Source: Teratosphaeria epicoccoides (taxonomy: Eukaryota; Ascomycota; Dothideomycetes; Mycosphaerellales; Teratosphaeriaceae). From it: 64,000 nucleotides of DNA. The translations under genes and the position numbers were made by a program. Each line of letters opens with the position of its first letter. The first letter of the stretch is position 1. The notes beneath the pieces were generated by a model that had not been told where the DNA came from, made no database searches, and saw only the letters and a list, made by a program, of their open reading frames with translations. This document shows, one piece after another, positions 53,301-64,000 of the stretch. The stretch lies in NCBI GenBank assembly GCA_021401465.1, contig JADDMT010000014.1, forward strand, positions 124,001 to 188,000, read 5' to 3'.

Positions 53301-56300
53301 ATGGCGGCCACAAGTATGGCTCCAGACGCGCCTAGCAGATCGCCTGCGCGACAAGACAATGGAGACGTAAGGAAAGATGTTGTTGACGATATTCCAGGCG
53401 CTAAGGCGACCAAGCCAAAGTCTGGAATCATCACCACCCTCAAAGACCTTTGGGCCAAGACCGAAATCGACAAGCGGGCTGCAATGCAACTTTTCAAAGG
53501 AGCAATTGCACCCACGATTGCCACTGCATGCTACGAGGCGACATCATATGCTGATACGTTCACGACTTTGGGCTATCTTGTCGGGATCATGGCCATTCTC
53601 AGCTTGCCTATTCAGCCACGTGCGAAGTTCCTTCAAACCATGCTTGTCAATATCTTCAGTACTGTTCTAGCCGCTGCCATTGCACTGTTGGCCGGCTTTT
53701 GCGCTGTCAAAGCCAGAGTCAATACGAAGGGTTTCACCATGGGCGGAGGTGCAGGTACCAGTGGCATAGCAGCAGGCGGTGTGTCAACCACTGCCTACAA
53801 TTCGTCTGCTTCTGCTGTAGCCGGTCTTTGGTTGTTTGTTTGGTTGTATGCCATCTCAGTTGTGAGTGAGGACCTCGCGACTGGGAACGCTTTTGGTGGC
53901 TGATGCAATGCTTAGATCCGTGCAAGGAATCCACAATTCACGATTCCTTGTATCATGAATGCTATCTTCGCCAATGTCAGCATGATCTATGTCCCTCAAT
54001 TTGCATCCACGAGATATCTTCTAGCATTCGTTCGGCGTCTGCTAGAAGCATTCCTGACAGGATTTGCCATTTCGACCGGAGTGAGCTTACTTATCTTTCC
54101 GTTGACGTCGCGGCAGATTGTTTTCAAGGAAATGTTGGCCTATATCCAGTCACTACGCGCGGTCATCCAAGCAAACATTGATTTCACCAGAAGTCTTGAG
54201 GAGATAGATCCCTTCTCGCCACACAGGGTTAATACCGCTGGCGAGGAAGAGGCCAAAAACAAGCAGGCCGATACTCTCAAGTCCAAAATGCAAGCGCTTC
54301 TCGCGCTCCATGCTAAACTCAACACTGACTTGGCATTCGCCAAACGGGAAGTCGCTCTCGGGAAACTTGGAGCTCACGATCTGCAAGAGATTTTCCGTCA
54401 TCTTAGGTTCATCATGCTCCCCACCACTGGTCTGAGCTCAACTCAAGAGATATTCCAGAGAATCGCAGAGTCAAGAGGATGGGATATGTCCCAGGACTTT
54501 TCCGAAATGAGGCCGGAGGACGCAGTAACTGAGGATGATAAAATCAGGGCTCAGACCGTGCTTGAATGGCACGAGCTTATGAGACGTTTACGTGAACCTT
54601 TCGGTAGCATCACGAAACTTATTGACGAGGGCTTGCAGCATGCAGCGATAGTTCTTCAGCTTGCGCCTCGGCCTCAGGACGATCCAGAGATCGAGGGTGA
54701 CGGACCACATCCAGGCAACCATGACTTCCTGGAATTCTACAAAGCCAGATCGGAGCGATTCTTAGAAAGCAAGAAAGAGATGCTTAGAGCTTGGTGCGCG
54801 ATGCATGATATTCAGCTGCCTGCAGACTTTTTCGACGATCCTGACAATAAGGACTTCCAAGCTCCGGACTGGATGAATCACGATGCGGACACACCATTTC
54901 GGACCAGGCTACGAAGGCAACTCTCTAATGCACTGTACATCGAGTATCTCCTCTTCAACATGAGTCAGAGCGTACGCGATCTGATACGTCTAGCGGAAGG
55001 ATTCCAAGCATCCGGAAAACTAAGCAAAACCCGACTGGTTGTGCCCGGCTCCAAACGGTTCTGCAAGTGGCTCGTTACGATCTTCAGGGGAAATGGCGAG
55101 AGCCATGACGACCAGCAAATCGACACGGGCGAGAATACAACGACAGTATATCTCGGTGACGCATATAAACAGCGCAAGGACCCTGACCATCTGCCTCCGG
55201 TCAATGCTTGGGAGAAGCTGAGTGACAATCTTCGCAAGATCTCACATTTCTTCGCCTCCCCGGCCTCGTCATTTGGTTTCAGAGTGGCATGTGCAACGAT
55301 GTCAATTGCGATTGTCGCCTATCTGCATGATACACAGACATTCTTCACGACTGAACGGCTGTTCTGGTCTCAAATCATGATCAGCATTTCGATGTCGCCG
55401 TCAGCCGGGCAGTCACTTCGGAACTTCCTGTTGCGCGTCTTTGGAACTTTTGTGGCAATGTTGCTAGCCTGGATCGCCTGGTACATAGTAAGCAACACCT
55501 CCATTGAAGCAATGTCAGTGTACTGACATCGCTCTAGGTTGACGGCAAGACTGCTGGTGTACTCGTCTTCTACTTTATATTTCTGTTTCCTGGCGTATGG
55601 ATTGTGCTCAAGCGGCCTAACATCATCCCAGTCGGCATGATCTCACAGGTCACTTTGACACTCATCCTGGGATACGAGCTGCAAGTCCGCAAGATTGGAG
55701 TAGCCGTAGCTACCTCTAACGGGCAGGCCTACTACCCAGTGTATGAGTTAGGTCCGATCCGGTTGGCGACAGTTGCTGGAGGACTTCTCCTGGCTTGGAT
55801 CTGGACCATATTCCCTTATCCAACCACGGAACATTTTCAGCTGCGCCAGAACGTCGGTCGAACTCTATATTTGCTGGCCAACTACTACTCTGTTATGCAC
55901 GAGACTGTTCGTATCCGCCTGAAAGGCCTAGACGGAGACGCCTCTTCCAAGCACAGCCCGGGTCATAAGCTCGACAAGGCTCGTCGCAAATTGTTCACAA
56001 AATCAAGCGTTCTGCTGACAGGCCTCCAAGCGCAAGCTGGTTTTGTGAAATTCGACGTGCCGATCGGGGGAAGGTTCCCTCGTGAGCGATATCAAAATAT
56101 CATCCGGCTGCTTCAGAGCACTTTGAATTTCATGTCGCTTGTCTCGCTCGCGTCTGCAGACTTCGAGGATCTTCACAAGATGGACGACAGCGACAGAGAC
56201 CACACATCTCGATGGCTGAGAGATTTTCGCAAAGTCGTCTCGGAGGCTCACGTCACCTCTGAGCAAGTAACCACTTTATTGTCCTTGCTGTCATCCTCGG

Positions 56301-56635
56301 TTATCCACGGACAGCCTTTACCTCCATATCTCCATGTGCCTGAACCCTTCCAGCTAGCACAGCGAATGGACGCTATCGACCGGGACATTCTGTCTGTGCG
56401 CCACATTGCGGAGCCTGGCTACGCTGCTTTCGCTGTCATGCAGATCGGTACTCGCTGTGTGATTGATGACCTTGGGAAGATCCTACACGCGGTGAAAGAG
56501 CTTGTTGGAGTTCTTGACTTCAGCTACCACATCGTTAGCACGCAAGACTCGAGCCGAGACGACTCGGAGATCACAGTCACGATGTCAAGGCAGGACTTCG
56601 CATCCGGTGCGCTGGCACGGCACAAGCATGATTGA
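53301..56635 (+). CDS. ArAE/FUSC-family membrane exporter, three exons
   Basis: I start at the ATG at 53301 (MAATSMAPDAP). Exons are 53301-53861, 53916-55487 and 55538-56635. Intron 1 (GTGAGT, GCTGAT, TTAG) is phase 0; intron 2 (GTAAGC, ACTGACA, CTAG) joins WYI to VDGKTAG. The 1076-residue protein shows two blocks of hydrophobic helices around long soluble domains. The first is LFKGAIAPTIATACYE to FPLTSRQIVFKEML, the second FGFRVACATMSIAIVAYL to WIVLKRPNIIPVG and LATVAGGLLLAWIWTIFPYPTTEH. This doubled layout with ArAE-like N-terminal, FUSC-like middle and DUF2421-like C-terminal parts is the fungal aromatic acid exporter/fusaric-acid-resistance-like group. It is expected in the plasma membrane, exporting aromatic or organic acids; the substrate is not shown. 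Confidence 0.85.
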
Positions 56636-57566
56636 GCACGTCCATGTAGCTCCACCAAGGTCATGCTTACCAGTGGACCTTCATTCAGACTTACGAAGTG
56701 ACGGCACCTTGCGGAGACGCCAAGATGCTGGTGTCACTGATGTTTGTGTCCCGAGGCCGTCACTAAGGATTTGCACGCCTCATATTGACACCGAAGTGAC
56801 GCCGACCGCGTGAGCAGTGTGTCACAGCCTTTTTCTGCAAGACCTGCCGCGCGAATGATGCGGCCAACCAGTTCTGGTGAGCTCACAATCTAGATCTTGA
56901 AAGGTCGATCACCCACGCTAAAGCTGGCGACGTCTTCTTGTGCGTCCTTGGCAACGACCTGTGACCGTCAGCGTGTTCGTCCCATGACCTGATCAGACTC
57001 GAGATGGCGTGGCACTTCATAAGACAGTGCGGATGACTGTGCCAGGGACGAGATGACGGAGCAACGATCATGGTCAACATAACACGTTTGGACCTGTTGA
57101 GTTTGGCATCCAGTTTCCAGTAGTCTCGTCAACTAGATGCGGTGGTCAATGCCTCGACGAGCAAGCTTCCATTCATCTCATAGGCCGACGCGTTCGCGGA
57201 TGACATCTTGAGCCCAGATGGATCGTCGAAGCTGGAAAGCTGTCAGTATGCAGATGACAAGACCATTGTGATGTGCCTCGTTCGGAAGTTATCATAAGCT
57301 GTCAAGCGACCTCTGTGCTTGAAGACTATACCACAGTTCGTCAGATCGACCGTCAGTCATCAAGCATTGGTCACTTGACTTCGCAATCACCAATTGGTTG
57401 ACGTGCCAGAGGCGAGCCCAACGTATCGATGATAACGTCTCTCAATGAATCGATTGATCAATCGGCGTCATCAGGCAAGCAGACATTTGACTTATCGCTC
57501 ACAAAATATGCTGCAGCGTATACACGATCTCTTGGATTGGGGCAGACCCAGGATTAGGGTATCGTA
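56636..57566. other. Intergenic between convergent genes
   Basis: No domain or repeat seen between the exporter and the RyR-domain gene. Confidence 0.45.
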
Positions 57567-60204
57567 TCAAGCCTCCTCTGCCATCCGATATATCTTCCAA
57601 TCGTTCTTCTCCAGTATCCTCGGGACACACTCGACCATGACGCGATCCACATCTTTCCACTCCTGCGTAAGATCTCTCCACGGTACCAAGAATGGTGTTG
57701 TGCGCTGTTTGCTATTCCGCGGGCCCATCCTCCACTGTCGCTGCAGTCTCTCGGCATTGAAACGTTCGTGCTCCATCTCGCTCAAAAAATCAAGCTCTTC
57801 CGTGCTGAACTCAGGCACACGACGAAAAGGCTCGCCGCGGTCCTGGTCCAACATGAAGCAGCGTAAAGCTCTGAGCTTGCGAGGTATGTCGTCTGCTTGC
57901 GAACGCGTCGATTCCTTGAGCTCAGGCGATAGCTCATCCCAGTCGCGCATCGAGCGATCCTGTTCAAGTGCTCGGCGCTCCTCTTCAGATTTGCACATCT
58001 CGACTCGCTGTTTCTTGTAGGTATCGAATAGACCTTGGGCAATGCGTTCCCTCAGAGCGGGCTGCAGCTTTGGGGCGCGCATATAACTCATGAAGATGCG
58101 CCCATCGACATGCAGCTGTATTTGCTCCTCTGGTGGTAGAGCTGCGACGTCAAACTTGTTTCGCCCTGACAGACGTGAGGTGCTAATGATCTTCTCGAGA
58201 GAATGCAGACCGTGCTTGTATGCTGGCACCAACAACAAAGCGTGGAGAACACCCTCTTCTATCCTAATGTGGCCATTGGATCCTTTCAGGTGCGGGTATC
58301 TGTGCTTCAGGATATGCCGCAACATGATCGCTCTTCGGATGCAAAACATCTTATCGTCTGCACTTCGTTGATTCGGGCCCGGCACTCTGACGATGCCGTG
58401 TAGGTAGTCTAAAAGCAGGGACTCGTCGAACGCCGGCTTCGCAGGCGCGGAAATGATGGACGGTCCCGTCGGGGACATGGGGGTTGGTGTGCTTGTCGGT
58501 GCTGTGCCTTCCTGGTTTACCACGAAGAACATCAATGGTGAACCCAGGTTCCTTACTTGACCACGGTCAGCGAACTTCCCATCACGCATGATAGAGAGGA
58601 AATCATCCAGGGGTTCGCCGCCAGCCTCCAAGATTGCTTCGAAGTTCTCGAATGACACTATGGTCAGCGCTCCGCTCGCCGTATGGTCTCTGATAGTGTG
58701 ACAAGCTGCAACCAGATCCTCAGTCCTGAGCAGTCGGGCATTATACGACAGCTTCACCACCGGCTTGACTCCGGCTATATGGTCTGCAACGTTGGTGGCA
58801 GTGAATTTCTTTCCAGACCCAGCGGGCCCGATCAGGCCAATGGACGTTGGCGATGGAATTCCGGAACCAAGCCTTTCATTGGCCGCATCAACAACGGCTC
58901 TCAGACTTTCCTGTTCAAGCCTCGAGACGGTCAGAAGCTGATTGAATCGCTGAATGGGACAGGCTGCGAGAGCCCTTTTGGGCCCCAGTGTCACAATTTG
59001 TCGTGCTAGTTCTGCAATGTCACCGGTCACAGCATCGAAAATGGTCCATTTGTCTCCCGAACTGATTCTGCTGGACGGTATGCTGACACTTGCATATTGT
59101 TTGTCGAGTGACAAGTTCTCCATGATCTGCTTGATCGGATAGTCCGGGCTACCGTCATGTGCGTTCAGGATGAATCCTTGAGCGCGAAGACTTGTAGATG
59201 CTGCAAGGCCAAAGCGGATGCCTTTGTCACAGTTCGGTGGCTTAGAGTCTGCGAAGCCAAGAGCAAGTCCTGCAGTGAAAGCAGAAGCTAGCCCGAGCTG
59301 CAAGAACTTGATCAGTAGACCGCCGTAACCGCCGAACATTTTCGGTGAGGAAACATACCATTGCTGGCCGCCCACGTGCAGACTGCTCACCCTCCATGTG
59401 ACGCGGCGAATAATATAGCTTTGGATCGACAGCGTCTCGACCGCGATGATATATGACTCCTTCATTACCAAAGCGAACAATCAGGTTAGGACATGTTACC
59501 AGAGTGTCGAGTCTGCCGTTTGATCCAAGATTGCGGACAAAATCTTCGGCAGTGCTCTCCCAGCTAAGTGCTTGACTTAGTGGAATGCCTTCAGCACGTA
59601 AATCGTCGGCATCGATGATGACAGCCAGGAAGTCAGGGTCGGGTACACCATCCCGGGTCATTGGCCCATTGCGAATGAGATCCCAGAGCGGTCCGACAGC
59701 AAGCGGCCGAGTCATGTGGTAAATGATGTGACGTGGACGGGCTTTCTGTAGGAAGTCTAAAGCCGGTTCGATATCTTTGAATGTCCCGCCAGATCCAGTG
59801 ATGACAACAGTGACCGGAGTAGTCGTAGCCGTTTCCAATGCAGGAGAATGCCAGGTTGGAGGCCACCCGACTCGCTTGATACGCTCGACGCAATAGGATT
59901 GTGGTTCGCTCAGCTGGAGATCTCTGAAACCCAGCTCGCAAACACGCGAGGCGTTGTGCTTGAAGAGTGTCGATTCCACCGGCTGGAGGCGAGGACCTAA
60001 TACCTGGACTCCATGCTGAGGAGCCGCCGCAGTGAGCAGCTGAGCCACAAGATCGGCGTCCCCCGTTCTGACAATAAGCTGAGAGACCTCATCATGAGTC
60101 TGGTCAGCAGTGCTCGCAGGATAGCGGCTTTGGTACAATGTCATAGGATAGAGCAGGTAGTCGTAAGAGACTGCTCCTGCTACGAGGAGAACGCGGGAGC
60201 TCAT
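57567..60204 (-). CDS. PfkB-like / P-loop ATPase / double RyR-domain fusion protein, two exons
   Basis: Exon 1 is 60204-59359 and exon 2 is 59297-57567. The 61 base intron (GTATGT, TACTGATC, GCAG) is phase 0. The 858 residues fall into three parts. Residues 1-300 resemble a ribokinase/PfkB fold (VTVVITGSGGTFKDIEPALDF, ADDLRAEGIPLSQALSWESTAEDFV, LIVRFGNEGVIYHR). The usual GAGD catalytic motif reads GLASAF, with no Asp, so kinase activity is doubtful. A P-loop, GPAGSGKK, is at about 439-446, with a Walker B-like ALTIVSFENF. Two ryanodine-receptor (RyR) type domains follow, at about 695-764 (DWDELSPELKESTRSQADDIPRKLRA) and 780-852 (EMEHERFNAERL, LVPWRDLTQEWKDVDRV). The role is unknown. Sensing of a nucleotide-like ligand coupled to an ATPase switch is inference. 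Confidence 0.75.
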
Positions 60205-61289
60205 CTATGTCTTTCGATGCCGCGGCCTACAGATGAACGCGGAGATGCCTTTCGCGCCGCATGTCGAGAAGGAGCACACGCTACCGCGCCTCTGCCGTGG
60301 AGGGTCGTGGCTCAGATGAGCCTGGCCCCCGGGTCTCACCTTCGAAGCGTAGCGGCTGGCGGTGTTCTGGCCGGGCCGCCTGGCAACTCGGGAGGGCTAA
60401 GCATGCCACTGGCTAGTAGACTTCACAGCCCTGCCACCTGCATGCGGCAGATATATCCGCTTGCTGTCTCCACAGCTTGGCGATTTATCAGAGGACGTAT
60501 TCGGCGGGTGCATTCCCACGCCATCCTTCGTGCTACCGTATCTGAGACAAATCTGTCGATGCGAAGTTCTCGATCTGTCCTGTCTCCAGACTCTACATGT
60601 AACCTGTGGAAATGGTCCCACAGACATTTCGGAAACGAGCTGCAGCGTTCACGGTGGGGGGGCGAGCACGCTAAAGCAGGCCAAGCGGTTGGTTAAGCTG
60701 CATAGCCAGCGCACAGAGTCAGACTCGAGCTGAGGTATCGAGGCAGGTCGATACCGACCTCGAGACTCAACTCCTGCCACGTCTGAGGCCAACTCCGTAT
60801 ATCGTTGGGCCACCCGATCTGTCTTAGATCTCAAGCCCAGTGCACATGTAGGCTGGGGGCACAGAGAGGCGGTGCAACCCGACGTCGAAGCCGAGCCAGC
60901 AAATGGAGCTACACAAGGTGGGAGGACAGCCAAAGCCCGCGGAAATTTCTGTCCAAAGATTGATCGAGAATGCCTTAGTTCGAGATATCTGATTCAAAGC
61001 TTGAGGTTTGCTCAATCAATACCTCTTTAGTGTCACACTGTCTAACGCATTTACAGCACAACAATTGGCGATTCCCAACCACGATCAAGACTCGTCCTCT
61101 GCGAGAACTTGATGACGAAAGTTTCTTGGTGAATCACAAGGTGAAGAATACCCAATGGATGTACGCTACTGGCAACAGAGCAGAGCTCATCTTTTGACAG
61201 ATTGACCGGAGCTATGATGACTCTACCGTACGGTTCAAGCTACTGTATGTTACATTCCCCGTCGAGGGAGAACCCACCATGTCTGAACC
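60205..61289. other. Divergent region; may include 5' exons of the CorA-like gene
   Basis: Two genes diverge from here. Fragments such as LGDLSEDVFGGCIPTPSFVLPYLRQ (from 60461) and RELDDESFLVNHKVKNTQWMYATGNRA (about 61110-61185) read like protein and could be upstream exons of the CorA-like gene, but I could not join them with clean splice sites. Confidence 0.35.
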
Positions 61290-62552
61290 ATGGAGCATCG
61301 GACTGACCAGCACAGAGTCGGAAGTGCTGTCAAGGCGAACCTCGAAGACAGCGCCAATCTACCACTCAGGCACGATGTCCTCAATGTCGTAAAACAGCAG
61401 GGTTGGATCGCGGACGAATATGAGCATCTGTGGCGGCGGGACGGAGGAGGTTCTGCTTGCCTTTGTTCCCATGGAATCTTGACTTTCTTACTGCAGACGC
61501 CGAGAGACGGGAGGTCGTTTTGTTCGTTGTCACTAGTCAACCGTGAAGTGACGCACTGTGGCGGATTATACATTGCCGATGATACGTACAGCCTCGATCG
61601 ACTTCTTGCAGGGCAGCAATACCAAAATCGACACCCAAAAGTGCCGCGAGACTTCAGCATTCTGCCCATCAGTGTGCTCATACATCATGTTGACGAGACG
61701 CTCTGCCACGTTCAACGCCTGGCAAGAGAGGTGACCTCGACTGAAAAGCGGATAGCTGATGGAGACATCGGGCTTGAGGATAACGGCGACTACAAACTGC
61801 TCAATCGACTCAATCTGGAGCACATCCGACTGGAGCGGCGAAGTCGGTTCGAAGCTGAGCTTGGGCAGAACTTATTGAAGTATATCGACGAGTATCACCG
61901 CATGTGGACTACCTTGTGGGAGGGCGGAACAAGCTACATCGAGGATATGCGCGAGAAGATTGAGCAACAAATGCGCTATTCCGAGCAAGTCCAGCGAGAC
62001 CTTGAAATACTTCCAAGGAGAGTCAAGAACCAGTCAAAAGCTGTGAGTATATGCACATGCCACATTGTGAGTGACCCGTTCCATGCTGAACCATTACAAA
62101 AGATCTCGAACTATGTCATCCAGCGCGACAACAAGCTCAACATACAGCTCGCCGAGTCAAACAAGAGGATCGCCGAAGAGGCCCGTCGCGACAATCTTCT
62201 AAATCTCGAAATGGCTGCGGCGACTGCCCAAGTGGCCGAAGAGACCCGTGTCGACTCTGCAGCCATGAAGACGATAGCCGTGCTGACGCTCACATTCCTG
62301 CCGGGCACGTTTGTGGCATCCTTCTTCAGCATTCAAATGTTTGCATGGGACATACCGGATGGCAGCTCAGTTTCTCCCTATCTGTGGGTTTACTTTGTCG
62401 TAACTATCCCTCTCACGATCACAGTCTATCTGTTGTGGATCTGGTGGTTTAAATACAGTCAAAGGAATTATAGAAAGGATCACGACGCATCTGTGCTGAA
62501 ATTCGAGCAGGAGTTGAAGAGTCGGGTGCGGAGTGCTACGGGAACGTGGTGA
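61290..62552 (+). CDS. CorA-like Mg2+ transporter domain protein
   Basis: The frame from 61290 gives 420 codons. A 60 base intron (62043-62102; GTGAGT, GCTGAAC, AAAG) splits SKA from ISNYVIQ. Because it is a multiple of three without stops, it also reads through. The middle is a long helical region (HVDETLCHVQRLAREVTSTEKRI, YIEDMREKIEQQMRYSEQV, LAESNKRIAEEARRD). Two C-terminal membrane helices follow: MKTIAVLTLTFLPGTFVASFFSIQMF and SPYLWVYFVVTIPLTITVYLLWIWWF. This is the CorA layout, but the GMN loop motif is not present between the helices, as in many fungal CorA-like proteins, so Mg2+ transport is unproven. The N-terminus is probably incomplete. Confidence 0.7.
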   Translation: MEHRTDQHRVGSAVKANLEDSANLPLRHDVLNVVKQQGWIADEYEHLWRRDGGGSACLCSHGILTFLLQTPRDGRSFCSLSLVNREVTHCGGLYIADDTYSLDRLLAGQQYQNRHPKVPRDFSILPISVLIHHVDETLCHVQRLAREVTSTEKRIADGDIGLEDNGDYKLLNRLNLEHIRLERRSRFEAELGQNLLKYIDEYHRMWTTLWEGGTSYIEDMREKIEQQMRYSEQVQRDLEILPRRVKNQSKAVSICTCHIVSDPFHAEPLQKISNYVIQRDNKLNIQLAESNKRIAEEARRDNLLNLEMAAATAQVAEETRVDSAAMKTIAVLTLTFLPGTFVASFFSIQMFAWDIPDGSSVSPYLWVYFVVTIPLTITVYLLWIWWFKYSQRNYRKDHDASVLKFEQELKSRVRSATGTW

Positions 62553-63682
62553 GATCGAATTAAGTCTACACTGTACACGGGACGATAATCCACATATGTT
62601 GTGAAGTCACTGTACGTGTCGAGCAATTGCACGATTGGCGCACACTGAAAGTTCGTACATTGACGCAAATCTGGTCGCTTATAGATCCATTGATAGGTCA
62701 TCAAGGACCGCGATGTGTTACCCCCAGGCAGTAAACGTTCATTTGTCAACCATCCTGTCAACCATTTGATTGCTTCACGTTGACCATTTGACGGCTTGAT
62801 GGTCCCATTGAAGCCTTGAGCAGCCCAGGGCATGACCAGTCGCGTGCACCAGGTCAACAAGCATTCAGTCGTGTCGATAAGCAGCCACTCTGTGAATCGT
62901 TCGAATGACTGGTGGGAACGCTACGACGCCGGATCTTCAACTTAACGCAGGCACTTGATAGTGCCAGCAGCTGTCAGTGAGTCTATCAGACTGTCAGCAG
63001 GCTGAGTGAATAGGTGTACGCTCTTCGCCATTCGTTGTATCAGCAGGCTGAGTGAATAGATGTACCCTCTTCACCATCCGCCGTCTCCGATCCGCGGGAA
63101 ACCTGTCCAAGGAAGCTGCTGTTCAAGTTCAGTTCCACAAACTCGAGGTGGCGAACGAGCAAAAGCTGTATCGTCGCGCCATGCCACCGTCTACTCTATA
63201 CGGACTGTTCTCCGTGCACATCTTCTTATGTCTCACGAGGATCAGGGTTTGCCGTCTGCTGTGTCCGACACAACGAATCATCGACTAACTTGAAAATGTG
63301 CCCTGCTGTGTGGTTTCCGTCCGCCACCGCGGCTGCGGACTGCCCGTCCGACAACGAGCAGAGCGAATCGCACAGGTCCAAGGGTCGCAGCCCGGATTGC
63401 CCGCGGATTCGTACAAATTCCCCCCGGCCCACCACGTAGACCCAGAATCGCACGCGCGGTCAAGAGTGGAGCACAGAGATCCCGACCACGCCGACATGCT
63501 GACGGTCTGACGGTCCCAAAAATGGCACGTGTCCAGTAGCGCCCGCGAACTGGACGCAGGGGCCTGGGAGGTACAATAGCCTTGGCTCTGGACGCCTTAT
63601 ACAAAGAGCTGAGAGCTCAACCAGCCATGATCGCCACAAGTTTCGGTCCCTTGGGACCTGAGTCCCTTCATTCCAGCCTCCA
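62553..63682. other. Intergenic with a short direct repeat
   Basis: No gene is supported. A 46 base direct repeat lies at 62995-63080, and the last part should hold the promoter of the J-domain gene. Confidence 0.45.
62995..63080. repeat. 46 bp direct repeat, two units
   Basis: CAGCAGGCTGAGTGAATAG followed by a TGTAC and CTCTTC phrase occurs at 62995 and again at 63041 with a few base differences. Confidence 0.75.
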
Positions 63683-64000
63683 ATGGCTACAGCAGTGCCA
63701 TTTGATCCATTCCAGACATTGGGACTGCCACGGGACGCATCTTTCGCTGCCATCAAGTTGAAGTATCGCGAATTAGCTCGGAAATACCATCCCAACCGTC
63801 TACAAGGCAGTGAAGAGTCCAAAGCTGCCCTCGCCGAACAATTCCATAATGTACATCAAGCGTGGAGACATCTCAGAGATTCCGACAAGCGGCGACGCTA
63901 TGTCGAACTGCTCCGCCTCGCTGAGGAACAAGCGGAGTTAGAAAGCCGAATGCTCGATCTCCTGAATGGGAATGATGAAAGCACGCATAGCACCCATAAC
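63683..64000 (+). CDS. J-domain (DnaJ-like) protein, 3' end outside window, HPN variant
   Basis: From the ATG at 63683 the frame stays open to the window edge (106 codons). Residues 6-75 form a J-domain: PFQTLGLPRDASFAAIKLKYRELARKYHPN, then a variable loop, then FHNVHQAWRHLRDSDKRRRY. The fold elements (helix II basic face KLKYRELARKY, helix III QAWRHLRDSDKRRRY) are well kept. The HPD motif that stimulates Hsp70 ATPase reads HPN. A long helix rich in Glu/Leu follows (ELLRLAEEQAELESRML). Because Asp of HPD is essential in classic J-proteins, this is a J-like protein whose Hsp70 co-chaperone activity is uncertain. Confidence 0.75.
   Translation, partial: MATAVPFDPFQTLGLPRDASFAAIKLKYRELARKYHPNRLQGSEESKAALAEQFHNVHQAWRHLRDSDKRRRYVELLRLAEEQAELESRMLDLLNGNDESTHSTHN

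Overview
The window reads as a chromosome segment of a filamentous ascomycete, most likely a Dothideomycete. Genes have short (about 50-75 base) GT-AG introns with CTAAC/CTGAC-type branch sites, several genes encode small cysteine-rich secreted proteins, an ArAE-type exporter and a fungal-style GAF hybrid histidine kinase relic are present, and a 21 kb repeat block carries the C-to-T / G-to-A decay and massive TAG stops expected of repeat-induced point mutation (RIP). Genus cannot be fixed from sequence alone.

Left arm (1-20.5 kb): a decayed hybrid histidine kinase; a small secreted candidate; an oxaloacetate-type mitochondrial carrier; a SnoaL-like protein; two further small secreted proteins, one with eight cysteines in hydrophobin order; a weak GPI-anchor candidate; the COMPASS/CPF subunit Swd2; a C2H2 zinc-finger protein; a PIF1 helicase; a broken GMC oxidoreductase; a frameshifted secreted/membrane protein; and a frameshifted Rossmann plus SAF-domain dehydrogenase.

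Repeat block (about 20.55-42.33 kb): an old integrase-core DNA transposon is split by two Ty3/gypsy chromovirus copies. Each copy is exactly 8169 bp with 360 bp LTRs and its own 5 bp target duplication (ATAAC and CCTAC). They lie head to head, 255 bp apart, forming a giant inverted repeat. Each has one long gag-pol frame ending in a chromodomain and, on the opposite strand downstream of pol, a second gene with its own TATA box and a spliceosomal intron. That antisense gene is the most unusual structure here.

Right arm (42.3-64 kb): 5-hydroxyisourate hydrolase with a perfect N-terminal PTS2 peroxisome signal; a RING-finger/membrane protein pair; an LEA-like repeat protein behind a (TGA)20 microsatellite; a secreted protein; an aldo/keto reductase relic; an ArAE/FUSC exporter; a rare fusion of a degenerate PfkB-like fold, a P-loop ATPase and two RyR domains; a CorA-like membrane protein divergent from it; and the start of a J-domain protein with HPN in place of HPD.

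No single pathway links the genes. Housekeeping genes (Swd2, PIF1, carrier, HIU hydrolase) alternate with lineage-specific secreted proteins and decaying oxidoreductases, a pattern typical of transposon-adjacent fungal DNA. All splice sites and products are read by eye from the sequence; no database search was run.
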